NCBI RefSeq assembly: GCF_001949145.1
Contig: NW_019091391.1
Span: 476,660 to 536,643 of the forward strand
DNA length: 59,984 bases
Direction: 5' to 3'
From: Acanthaster planci
Taxonomy: Eukaryota; Echinodermata; Asteroidea; Valvatida; Acanthasteridae
Shown here: piece after piece, positions 46,901 to 56,735 of the stretch
Layout: every line of letters starts with the position of its first letter
Numbering within the stretch: the first letter of the stretch is position 1
Translations under genes and position numbers: made by a program
The notes under the pieces: model-generated
Seen by the model: only the letters and a program-made list of their open reading frames with translations
Told to the model about the DNA's origin: nothing
Database searches by the model: none

Positions 46901-49900
46901 GAGGCGCCCGGGGCCACCACCCTCAAAATCTGCCGCATGGACAAGAGCTCAGGCTGCGTGACGGGCAACGAGGAGGTGTACCTCTTGTGTGACAAGGTGC
47001 AGAAAGAGGACGTGGCAGTGAGGTTCTTTGAGATAAACAGCAGTGGAGAGGTCGTTTGGGAGGCCCATGGAGAGTTTGGTCCCACTGACGTCCACAGACA
47101 GGTACGCCATAATGGTTAGCATTTTTCGTGTGGGTACCAGTGTAAACCCTACATGCTCCGCGCAGGCCCGTTCAGTTTAGTTCTAATTCGGCTCAGATTT
47201 CATTATTTCAAACTTCATATTAAAACCATTCAAGTAGTACCGATGTGTACAAAGTTTAAATTAAAACAGGAAACGTAATAGGTCAATAAAAACAGGTCTT
47301 AATTGAAAGATGAGTCACAGCGAGGAAAGAGAATGTTCAAAATGAAAAGCATGTGAAAATGAGAGATTGTGTAAAAATGAAAGAGTTTAAAAAATGAGCC
47401 CCCCCAAATAGTTATGCTTCCTGTTTCTCAGCCTACCCTATTAAGATGGGTTTTTAGGGAGGGATTTTGGCAAAATGTGAAATAGGACAAAAAAGACAGA
47501 ACAAATTGTGTATATACTTATTGAACTGTGGTGCAAAACAGGTTCAGCGGGCTTATAAATGCATTCAACTAGTAAACTAACAGTGTTATTCATTTCACTA
47601 CGATCAAATGCCGCGCAGCCTCTCTTGCTGTTGTTATTTTGCAGGTGACACTTAAAAAAGTATTAAAGTTTTCAAAACAATTCCTACCTACCCACAGGTA
47701 GCCTAGTGTCTAACAGAAAAGAAGAACTAATTTTTTTCGGCCTCAAATCTTGTCCTGTAATAGGTAAAGTGTAAAACTTAATCTTGTTGGATTAAGGAGA
47801 AAAAAAATTAAGGACATTTGAGGAAATTTCCTAATATCTGTGAGCAGAAAGCAGCTTGATGTCAGTCAGAGAAACATTGACAGTTTCCTTGAGTCTACAC
47901 AGTGTTGCATTTCCTGTAATTTTCCACAGTTTGCCATCGTCTTCAAGACGCCCCGTTACAAAGACTGCTACATTCAGAAGCCAGTCTATGTTCAGGTTCA
48001 GCTCCAGCGGCGCTCAGACCGGGAAGTGAGCGACCCCAAGCCGTTCACCTATCACCCCCAGCTGACAGGTAGGATCCTGTTCAAGTAAAGCAAAACCATC
48101 AAACAAAACAGGAACCTGTCTCTGGTTGCAGTCATCACCCTCGGGCACGTTCCGGAGTGGGAAATCCCGGGAAAATTCCCCTTGTCTTGTCCTTGGAGGA
48201 AGTATCGTGCTGGCTTTGCTGGGAAACCAAAATTGAAGTAGTTGCTGTGTATGGGAAAAATGAAGCCTCTGACTTTCTTTTCTTAATTTGATACCTGAAT
48301 TGGAAAACTTTTCCCACTCACCCGATTCTCAGAATGGAAAAATTTTTTCCGTTTCTTTGTTCAGAAATGTCACAAGTGAATACATGTACATCTGCCAATT
48401 ATTTTATTTATTTTATTTTATTTTATTTATTTAATGCACCTTTATATTTTAAAATGGATACTTTTTTCAACAACTGATTCAACTTGTCAAATAAATCGAG
48501 CAACTGGTCGTTGGAAATATTTTATAAAAAGAGTTTTCCTGTAGAAAAAAAATGATTTTAAATTTGGCCCAGGAAACATTATATTTTGTTGACGTGGCCC
48601 CTGTGGTTCACCGTATAGATAAAGAGAGCATCCTTAGAAAGAGGAAGAAACAACTGCCGTCGTTCCAGGACCATTGCTACCCTGGGGGCGGGGGCAAAGG
48701 CGGATACGGCGGCACAAGGGGAGGGGGAGGTGGGGGAGAGGGGGCAGCGGTTACCCCTTCACGCCCAACGCGCCCCTCAACATGAACTTTGGCGGCGGGG
48801 GCGGGGGACCGGCCAATGCCTTCCAGGCGCCCACCACCAGCCAAGGTGGGAACGTGCAGAGAGGTAGGTCATGTGAATTCCTCCTTTTGTCATCAGTTGT
48901 AAGGTGTACTTACTGGTAGTTTAGGAGCTATTGAAGTGAAATGCAGGCAGCAGGGTACCCACAAAAGAGACCTACCCCCAGCAGTCCACAAAAAAAAAAA
49001 TCTATTCTAATCATCTATTCTGTCTGACCCTAAACATCCGTAAGCAACCTTTTCACATAGTGTTAGACGTCCATGCGGCCAGGTTTTTGTGTCGAATATC
49101 CGAATTCAGTCTTTTGGTGTGCATTGTTTAGCAAGTTACAAATGGATTTGTAAAGTTGGAAGTGGTTCCAGACATCAATGGTCGGATGCACATTTACCAA
49201 GTTACAATGCACATGTTGCACGTTGCTCTCCATTTAAAGCCTTGTTTTGTAGCTGCCGTTCCTTCTTGAGTCAGTAGATAATAACGTGCCACAATGACGC
49301 ATTTCCCCACTGGATACGCACACAATGCAACGAGCAAAACAATGGCCCATGGCTCCACGTCTATTATTCCCCGAAAACCCACCATACGTTTGTAACCTTC
49401 ACCGATATTTTCAGCAATTGATACGTGATTTGGATTCCACTGGATTTGCCTTTATCCTTGAAAGTCAGCACCATGTGAGCGGGACATTTATTTGTATTCT
49501 GGAGTTTTCAATAGAACCATGTTTGAGAAAAGGGTTTTTGACAGACTGCAGCATATGAATCATATTTTCAAGTTTTCCAATATTCCAATTAATAGGAGAC
49601 AATCAATTCTGAGATTTCTTTTTTTCAGATTTCAAAGTTAATATGAATCTACGAAGTCACACAGTCTTCTTTGATAAATAAAACTCAGAAGTCTAGTGTT
49701 AAACAATGTGGCTGGGCAGTAAATTTTTCAAACCTGTCATAGAGGACAAAGTGGGGTATGATTTTTTTGTATCGTAGATGAAATTCACGTCCGTCTATTG
49801 TGGCGTCCATTTTAGTCAGGAGAAAACTGCATCCGTTGGTTTTTCGGGGTGATTTTTTTTCTCTGACTTTTCAACACGATCCTTATTGCACAAACGTTTT

Positions 49901-52900
49901 GCTGATTGCAGACCAGCAACACCTGAGCATCATGAGCCAATTTCGCCAGCAGCAACAACTGCAGCTGCAACAGCGACAGCAGCAACAGCAGGGCCAGCAG
50001 GGGCTGGTGATGCAGAGTCACGGGGTGGGCAAAGACAGCAAGCGGGTGGTGGTGCTACCCACGGCGGGCCACTCCACCGAAGCCGTGCAGGACAGTCAGC
50101 CGGCCACCGTCCCGATGGTGGATGCTGCCGCCTTGAATGACGAGGAGGTGGATAGTGACTTGGAGGTGGACTCCGCCCCTGTCGGTAAGGAACTATCTCC
50201 AATCGGCATCCTCTACCGACTTCTTTTTCTTAAAAACCCAAAGTTTTAAACCCTAAAAGAAGTTTGACTTTTTCGTGTGTTTGAATGAAACTTCATGCCC
50301 GACCAACCAAGATGTATAATGTGATTTCTCTTGTACGCAAAGCATTTCAAATATTATTTTAAAACACACTTAATTTTGGAAGAGCAGTTAATCTTTGGAG
50401 CGTACTCTTGTAAGTAAAAAAAGGTTACTTGTGCTTTTTTTTCTCTTTCTGCATGGCCAGTTTTTTTTTACAAAATAGTTTTTTGAGAAGTTCCAACGTC
50501 ACTGCAGAAGCTGTACAAATACGTAGAAGAATACAAAAACTCCTTTATGTGTTACAAATTCCTCTGTGAACTATAATAAAGTATAGCTGGTTGGGTTACT
50601 CAGAATGTGACATATGCATCACTTTAGGATCCATATAAAAGTGCCTTCTTGAACGTATGAGAAGGTTGTCTTTTTCCATTCTGTGGTTCTCCAATGGTTA
50701 AGCTTTTCTTTCCACAAAACAGAGGAACCAGAAGTGATTTCTCGAACCAAGATGTTAGATGTCACTGACCTCATTGTGGAAAGAGCCAAGAGTCAAACAG
50801 ACCACGGAGTCCAGACAGGTAGGTTTGTCGGTCAGTCAAAAACAGGACTTGTGTAATATGAGGGTATTATCATGATTAAAAAAAAAATCAACAAGAGAGG
50901 ATACTGCATGTGCACTAGGCGTGATAAATTGGTAAAACATTCTAACGGCGGATTGAAAGATCAAGTGACAGAGGCGCTTTTGTTTCTCCAGAGTTTTCCG
51001 TTTGTCATTGACAGTCAAAGCACCGCTATGCTGAGTTATATCAACAGTCGTAGCCTGTCCGTACCGCGATGCCAAGGCAGGGTACACTAAACGGTTGAAA
51101 ACAGTCGCTTGACTGATTTTCCGTGAGAGGACCACTTTGTCCAGACTGGATGTTTGCAGAGGAGGATTTTTACTCGGATATTCGACCCGGCTGACGTGCA
51201 TGCCCTGCTTTTCATTGCAGATGATCTTCCCTTCGACTACGACTCGCTGGCATGGCGTCTGGCGGAGAGGACGTCCCGAGCACTGCACGATTTTGCCAAA
51301 ACGGCAGACATTAAGATGGTCCTGGCCGTTCAGAGACACTTGACGGCTGTAGAGGACGAGAACGGTGACACGTACGCTAATTTACATCAGTCATCATTCC
51401 AGTTTATCAGTTGGCAGTTTTCTTACAGTGCCTGCAAATGAATATTTCCATGGTATCGCCAATCGTTGGCTCCTGTCATTGGGATGCAAAGCGCCCTCTA
51501 GTGGGCAATGCATCTTTCATGGTAGATTTATCGATTTATTTTTCTTCTTTTTCCTCACCTAGTCCTCTCCATCTTGCCATCATTCACAAGAAGCAGGATG
51601 TCATTCTGGGCCTTCTCAACGTCATCGTCAGCATCCCCAACCAGAAAATCGTCAACCACGTCAACAAACTGCGCCAGGTAAGACTGACAAGAAAGCCTGG
51701 TCTTGAGCGCCTCACTCTCTGCTGTGGTCTGTCCGTTCTGAAGAGGAACATCAATCTGACGGATGGAAACAGGCGTCTTCCTGTTGGCCAGCTTACAAAT
51801 TTCAATTTCAGTTTAAGGTTATTATCTCTAAGGGGATATTCCATTGGCCTTCAACATTTGAACAACTTCATGAATTACATGTGAAACCAAACCAAAAACT
51901 GACGAAATAGTTTATTATAATGAGTAAAGATTACAATAGTACAGCGAACCTTATTATTAAACGGCATTAGAATGCATTAAAGTAGAATTAAATCATGTAT
52001 ATTGACAAGAATATGATATAAAATCAGTGCTCTGGAATATGTGATTGCCGAGCTTTCAGTAACTGCTTGCCCTGAAGAAGGTACTCCGTCGCCAAAATTT
52101 CGGCAATCACATATTTCAGAGCACTGATTTGATATTATATTCTTGTCGATATTCTGATCAGGGTGCTACGCAGCCCTTCCATATTTCTCTGAACAATTAA
52201 ATCATGTGTTGTGTCGTCTCTGTAATGTGAAATTGTCATCGTGCCTACAGCTTGTTAAAAATCTGAACATCAAAATTACAACCCTGTATGAAACAGAACT
52301 GAATTCCACAACAACTGTAAATGGCCATCAGGTCTGTCCTTCTGTTTGTAGCAGGGCGTGGGTGGGTTATAGGTTTTTAAAACGTGATCATAGTGTTGAG
52401 ATATTGAGTTTCGGAATAGCTCTCAGGTTTACCGGTGCTGTTTTGTCTGGTGAGATGTTTGCTCATGAGGAAATATTCACAGAGGACTTCAAAGGAAATT
52501 TTGCGATTGCGATTACTAAAGTCTTGGAAAGCTCAAGAATGCAAGGTTAATTGAATTGACTTTTATGCGGTTGATTCTAGACTCCTTTGCACGTCGCGGT
52601 GGCCACTCAGCAGAGGGATGTGGTCGAAGTCCTCTTGCGCTGCGGCGCCGACCCGAACATTTTGGACCACAACGGCAACATGCCCTTGCACCTTGCCGCA
52701 GAGCATGGCCTGAAAGACATCACCCTCCTCCTGATTCAAGGACCGCCCCCTCCCCCGGGCCAAAATCGTTCAACCATCGAGCCCATCAAGGCGGACCTCA
52801 ATGCCAAGAATCTGGATGGTACGTTTTGTTTTTTTTAAAATAACGCGGTATTGGGAAAAAAAGAGCCACGCCATGTCAGAACAAGTTACTTGGCGTGGTT

Positions 52901-55887
52901 GGGCACGTGGTGCGGCATTCTTTCGGTCCTGGGTTCAACTCCTGTTCTTGTGAGTCCACTCTGTTTACCTTTCACACAATATAGCTTCTGGCTCCACTGA
53001 CGGGCACCAACAGAGGGAAATGTATTTTACATAGTAGAACACTTGATGTCACGTTTCAATGGTTCAGGGTTCAAATTCTGGTCTTGCTGGTGTTTCATTG
53101 ACCTTGACATCTATATATTGCCTTACAGGCATGACAGCTGCTCACATTTCAGTGAGCTCTGGCCACCTCATGAACTTGAAGGTGTTGGTGAAGAACGGAG
53201 CAGACGTCAACATTCCGGTAAGCTAAGATGCCTGATGGAGTCTAGTAACGCTTTCGGGCATGGGGGTCTATAAAATAATCAGCTTGAACTTGCTTTGGCT
53301 TTAACTTCAGTCTACAGGTTTGTTATCATCTTCCATGATATGATTCAGCCAGTGTGTCCACCATAATTATACAAATTCTTCCGTAAACCATCAGGGAAAC
53401 ACTGGCAATCTTCTGTCAAATCTTTGTGTAAACTCGCAAATTTCTAATTTCCTTTTTCTCTCCGTCTCATAGGACGGCAAGAGCGGTCGCACGCCACTCC
53501 ACTACGCCGTGGAGCAGGAGAACTTCTCCTTCCTGAGTTTCCTCATCGGCGACGCCGATGCTGACATCCACGCCCGCACCTACGCCGGGGACACGCCCCT
53601 CCACCTAGCCTGCAGCCTGGACTTTGTTGCCGTGGCTGCCGTGCTGGTCAGTGCCGGCGCCGACCCCAGCGTGGAGAACTACGACACCTCGGACGAGTAC
53701 ATGGGGGAGGTGGGCGTGGCCTCAGGAGACGGCCACTTGGAAGAGTTTGAGGAGGAGTACGGGGTGGGGAGATTCGAGGGTCATGGCCAGGGGAGAGAAC
53801 TGAAGGGGAAGACACCCGTGGACATGGCACAGTCCCCAAGGGTAGGGAGTGATTCTTGTCATCATTAGCAGAATCAAATATTCTTGCCAACAGTACTCTT
53901 GCAACTGAGCAGATATGCTACTGTGGGATATGTCCCTAATTATGCAAGGATTCTTAAATGTTACGGGAACCAGTGTTGCTACAGCTAGCTGGTATGCAAA
54001 CATTCTGAAATGTTAACGATTGAAACTAGGGCATGGGAACCAGTGTGGTTAGCTGGTATGCAAGCATTTTTAATATTAACAAATGGTAGTGATACTAGTT
54101 AGGCTACCAGTTATGCAAGGATTGATGGTTACCAGTAGTGTTTCGGAAACAGTATGGCTGCCAAACTTTACACATTGATTCTCACTCAGGAAAGAAAATT
54201 CCAGCGACTCCATGATCCTGAATTTGTTTTCTTTCCATTCCCAGATGGCTAGTATCCTGAAAGGAGAGTCCTACATCCCTAGTTTATCACAGTCCGTCAC
54301 CTCCAGCTACACCTGGGGCTTGCCTCAGAAGGGCCCGACCGACTCGGCGCGGAGCACGGCCGATTCGTGCTACCATTCCCGACAGGGCTCGGCCTACAGG
54401 CCCAGCACCGGCCTGCCGACGGGCGACATGAACCGCCTGGACTCGCTGGTACGGCGCAAGCTGGAGTCCCTGCTGGACGAGGTCAAGCCACACAAGGATT
54501 GGATCTCCCTGGCAGATAGGCTGGGGCTCGGCAACATGATCAACCAGTTGAAGCAGTTTGATAGTCCCACGAGCATCCTGCTAGACCAATATGAGGTGAG
54601 TCCTGGTGTTGTAGTTGAAAACCCCTAAGACCATCTCAAGACCCCTTAAGACCATTACGAGACCCCTAAAGACCATCACAAGACCCCCCTTAAGGCCATA
54701 ACGAGACCCCTTAAGACATTGCAAGACCCCTTAAGACCATCACAAGACCCCTTAAGACCATTACGACATCCCTTAAGACCATCACAAGACCCCTTAAGAC
54801 CATTACGACATCCCTTAAGACCATTACAAGACCCTTTAATACCTCCACGTTATCCTTTAAGACCATCACAAATCCCTTAAGACTATCACAAAACTCCTTT
54901 CAGACCGTCACAAAACTCCTTTAATAAGGCCATTACGAGGCCACTCCAAACCATCATGAGACCCCTAGTGGCCATCACACAACGTCGTACACGACCTTCA
55001 CATTCAATTGAAGTCACAAGGTCTTCAAATCAATAAGCACACGACCAAAAAGAGCGTCATCCTTTGCTAATGATTAGCAGCCCTGTAAGAATTCCATTTG
55101 TAGAACCGATCTACCGGTGATAATTTCTGCTGGTGTCTGAGCGTTCTGTGACATCAGCTGAGCTGAGAAAGACTTTTGATTTTCAAAGAGTTGTCTCCTC
55201 TCTCTGCATGAGCAGGCCATGGATGGAACCATCGACGAGCTGACTTCAGTCCTGAAAAGCCTGAATCGGGAGGATGTGCTCAACGTGATCGAAGAACTGA
55301 AAATGCCCGCCAAGAGAGGTACGCTACGCTCTGATGAAATTCTCTTATCTTTCAAGGTTCAAAATCAGTGTGAAAATTGACATTAGGGGAGTTTGTGCCT
55401 GTTAATATGCCAGTTTGCCCGCTGTGACCGACTGAAAGGCATTTCCAACATCCCCAGCAAAGAAAAGTTTCCCAAAGGTGTGTCAGGGTTTTGACAGCCA
55501 CGAAGTCTTGCGGCTTAGAGGAGAAAAATTGTCATACTGAAAAAGAGCATGAATGGGGCGAGTGCCATCGTGTGTTGCATTGTTAAACTCGCTCGTTGTA
55601 TAGCAAACACTCCTCAAGCTACACAAAATGATCCTTTCTCCTTTGACCTGTATTATGGCAAGGGTTGTGACAGTGATTATCATGTTTTCATTTGTTTGGC
55701 GGCAGTCTCCAATCTGGCCATCAAGGAAGTTGACCACGGCACGCAAGTTGACTCTGGGCTGGCCTCCTCGCTCCACTCCATGCACCTCGCGTCCTCAACA
55801 GCCTCCTCCGGCCCCGCCAAGGGGCACCTGAAGTCCAGCCAGCTCTCGGCCTTCAAGAATGTGCGCGCCATGGAAGGCCAAGTGTGA
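40980..55887 (+). CDS. NF-kappaB p105/p100-like transcription factor precursor
   Basis: Latent Rel factor with its own IkappaB-like C-terminus, held in the cytoplasm until processed or degraded. Coding exons: 40980-41195, 44742-44840, 45359-45507, 45822-46120, 46902-47101, 47930-48068, 48619-48863, 49912-50184, 50723-50818, 51221-51371, 51563-51677, 52581-52818, 53129-53217, 53473-53841, 54245-54595, 55216-55318 and 55706-55887. The acceptor at 40936 supports a non-coding leader exon further up; the ATG at 40980 is the first after it. Order: Rel homology domain (about 62-367, with [19 protein letters not shown]), nuclear signal RKRKK (374-378), Gly-rich region, poly-Gln (about 462-476), ankyrin repeats (about 595-890), death domain (about 955-1044), and degron DSGLAS (1060-1065). 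Every phase closes to 1104 residues only if one base is missing between 48716 and 48744. Probably the organism's p50/p52 source. Confidence 0.93.
44358..44481. mobile_element. 124-bp foldback MITE in NF-kappaB intron 1
   Basis: The two halves are near-perfect inverted copies (GGCCGTGGCTGAATTACTTG against GGCCGTGCCCGAATTACTTG inverted, continuing through CTATGG). They meet at a short loop and are flanked by TTA at 44355-44357 and 44482-44484. It lies 260 bp before exon 2. Confidence 0.75.
44742..48068 (+). other. Rel homology domain exons
   Basis: Five exons after the short start in exon 1. Exon 44742-44840 carries the DNA-contact loop [13 protein letters not shown], including the redox-sensitive Cys. 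The next has AHSLVGKHC, then [18 protein letters not shown] ends the N-terminal Ig-like half. Exons 46902-47101 and 47930-48068 give the dimerisation half ([34 protein letters not shown]). The residues match class I (p50/p52-type) NF-kappaB rather than RelA/Dorsal. Confidence 0.92.
46441..46865. repeat. Minisatellite-like GGTCTTGTG clusters, NF-kappaB intron 4
   Basis: Imperfect 11-13 bp units of CTGGTCTTGTG type at 46441-46500 and 46801-46865, with inverted CACAAGACCAAC units at 46681-46730 between them. Confidence 0.6.
48159..48180. promoter_or_regulatory. Paired kappaB-like sites in NF-kappaB intron 6
   Basis: GGGAAATCCC (48159-48168, full consensus) directly abuts GGGAAAATTCCC (48169-48180, a 12-base palindromic variant). 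Function is inferred. Confidence 0.35.
48397..48432. repeat. (TTTTA)n microsatellite
   Basis: TTATTTTATTTATTTTATT-type run in NF-kappaB intron 6. Confidence 0.85.
48650..48863 (+). other. Gly-rich region with apparent one-base deletion
   Basis: The reading frame after [10 protein letters not shown] runs through [15 protein letters not shown] in one frame. [16 protein letters not shown] and [12 protein letters not shown] follow in the frame reached by adding one base. The only place to switch is the G-run at 48716-48744. In p105 relatives this region directs limited proteasome processing to p50. Confidence 0.8.
49930..50000 (+). other. CAG/CAA tract encoding poly-Gln in NF-kappaB
   Basis: Exon 8 encodes [21 protein letters not shown], a Gln-rich insert between the Gly-rich region and the ankyrin repeats. 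Mixed CAG and CAA codons suggest it is stable. It is not part of the vertebrate p105 layout I know. Confidence 0.85.
52003..52190 (+). mobile_element. Penelope-type terminal repeat fragment in NF-kappaB intron 11
   Basis: 52069-52190 matches the sequence following the dead Penelope-like fragment at 22440-22940 (reverse complement of 22452-22560): GCCCTGAAGAAGGTACTC and GTGCTACGCAG then CCTTCCATATTTCTCT. Its left part is an inverted repeat (arms 52003-52054 and 52099-52149). Confidence 0.65.
52885..52945 (+). repeat. tRNA-like (SINE head?) in NF-kappaB intron 12
   Basis: GGTTCAACTCC at 52932-52942 is a full B-box match and is preceded by an A-box-like TTGGCGTGGTTGG. No CCA end or clean cloverleaf, so a SINE remnant is likelier than a tRNA gene. 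Confidence 0.3.
54425..55318 (+). other. Death domain of NF-kappaB
   Basis: Spans the end of exon 54245-54595 ([44 protein letters not shown]) and exon 55216-55318 ([20 protein letters not shown]). The layout matches the p105/p100 C-terminal death domain, six-helix length. Confidence 0.88.
54619..54975. repeat. Minisatellite in NF-kappaB intron 15
   Basis: About 16 imperfect copies of a roughly 21-bp unit of type GACCCCTTAAGACCATCACAA, alternating CATCACAA and CATTACGA versions, starting 24 bases after the donor site. Confidence 0.9.
55750..55770 (+). other. DSGLAS phosphodegron codons
   Basis: Asp1060-Ser-Gly-Leu-Ala-Ser1065, then another Ser. This fits the DSGxxS form that IKK phosphorylates and beta-TrCP binds in IkappaB, and sits beyond the death domain just as in p105. 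Confidence 0.7.
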
Positions 55888-56735
55888 GCGCCGTCAGTGC
55901 AAGATATTTCAAGAAGGTCAATTCTAGCCCCCCCCCCCCGATCCGTCTCAGTCCATCAGTTCATTTGAAGGATTTTGCAGGCTTGGGGAAAGTATAGGGC
56001 CCAGCCCATCTGACGTCACCCAGGGCACTCTATCCTTTGAAAGCTCAGAATTTTGAAGAAACGCTACCGTCCCCCAACGTGGTGGTAGATTCCAGCGAAT
56101 CTAGGTAGGCCGCGAGCAAACAAAACGAGGGCTTTTCAGTGAGTTCATATATTTTTTTGGATTTGGCCTTTAAAATGTTTGCATAGTGATTGAAGAATCA
56201 AGCTAAGCTAGTGACAAGCAAGGGCTTAGCTTAAGCACCAAAACAGTTCTGTAATTGACAGGTTGTAAGAAATGTACAGAATTTCATGTGTGACATGTTT
56301 GCTCTTTGAAATAAACAGAGGCCGACTTGTTTCATTGTATCTTGCTTGGCGTTGCCGCAGTAACGGGGAGTATGACCAAACCGTGCCAACTTGTGATGGA
56401 TTGTTTGGTCCAGTGAATTAATATTGGAAGCTTTTTGTCCCAAAATTAGAATTCTACGGGAATTATAGACAAAAGAAATCAGTGGGCTCAGGATATTGTT
56501 TTGGATCATCGTCTTTGGCAGAATGCCAAACATTCTCTGAAAAATGTGAAAGTATTAAGGGCTGGATAAGGACGAATTCCGCTGTACATGTATATAGAAA
56601 CCAATCAGATTGCCCACACACATTTCTATGTGTCTGCTTTATACATAGGAGCAGGTCATCACAAACTTACGTACGATAGACATTTTGTGTTGAAACTTAG
56701 ATATGGCTGGTGTTTAAAGGTCAAAATAAATTGTA
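55888..56735 (+). other. Probable NF-kappaB 3' UTR
   Basis: Follows the TGA at 55885-55887. AATAAA hexamers occur at about 56310 and 56725. No further exon is seen; the transcript could extend beyond these signals. Confidence 0.45.

Larger units (their letters stand above)
51221..53841 (+). other. Ankyrin repeat exons (IkappaB-like part)
   Basis: Exons 51221-51371, 51563-51677, 52581-52818, 53129-53217 and 53473-53841 carry about six to seven ankyrin units. Signatures: [78 protein letters not shown] and KTPVDMA. An acidic insert (EEFEEEY) separates the last two, as in p105. They mask the nuclear signal in the precursor. Confidence 0.9.

Noticed and set aside
48716-48744. Programmed frameshift in NF-kappaB
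   Set aside because: No slippery site with a supporting structure is evident; a homopolymer miscall explains it more simply.
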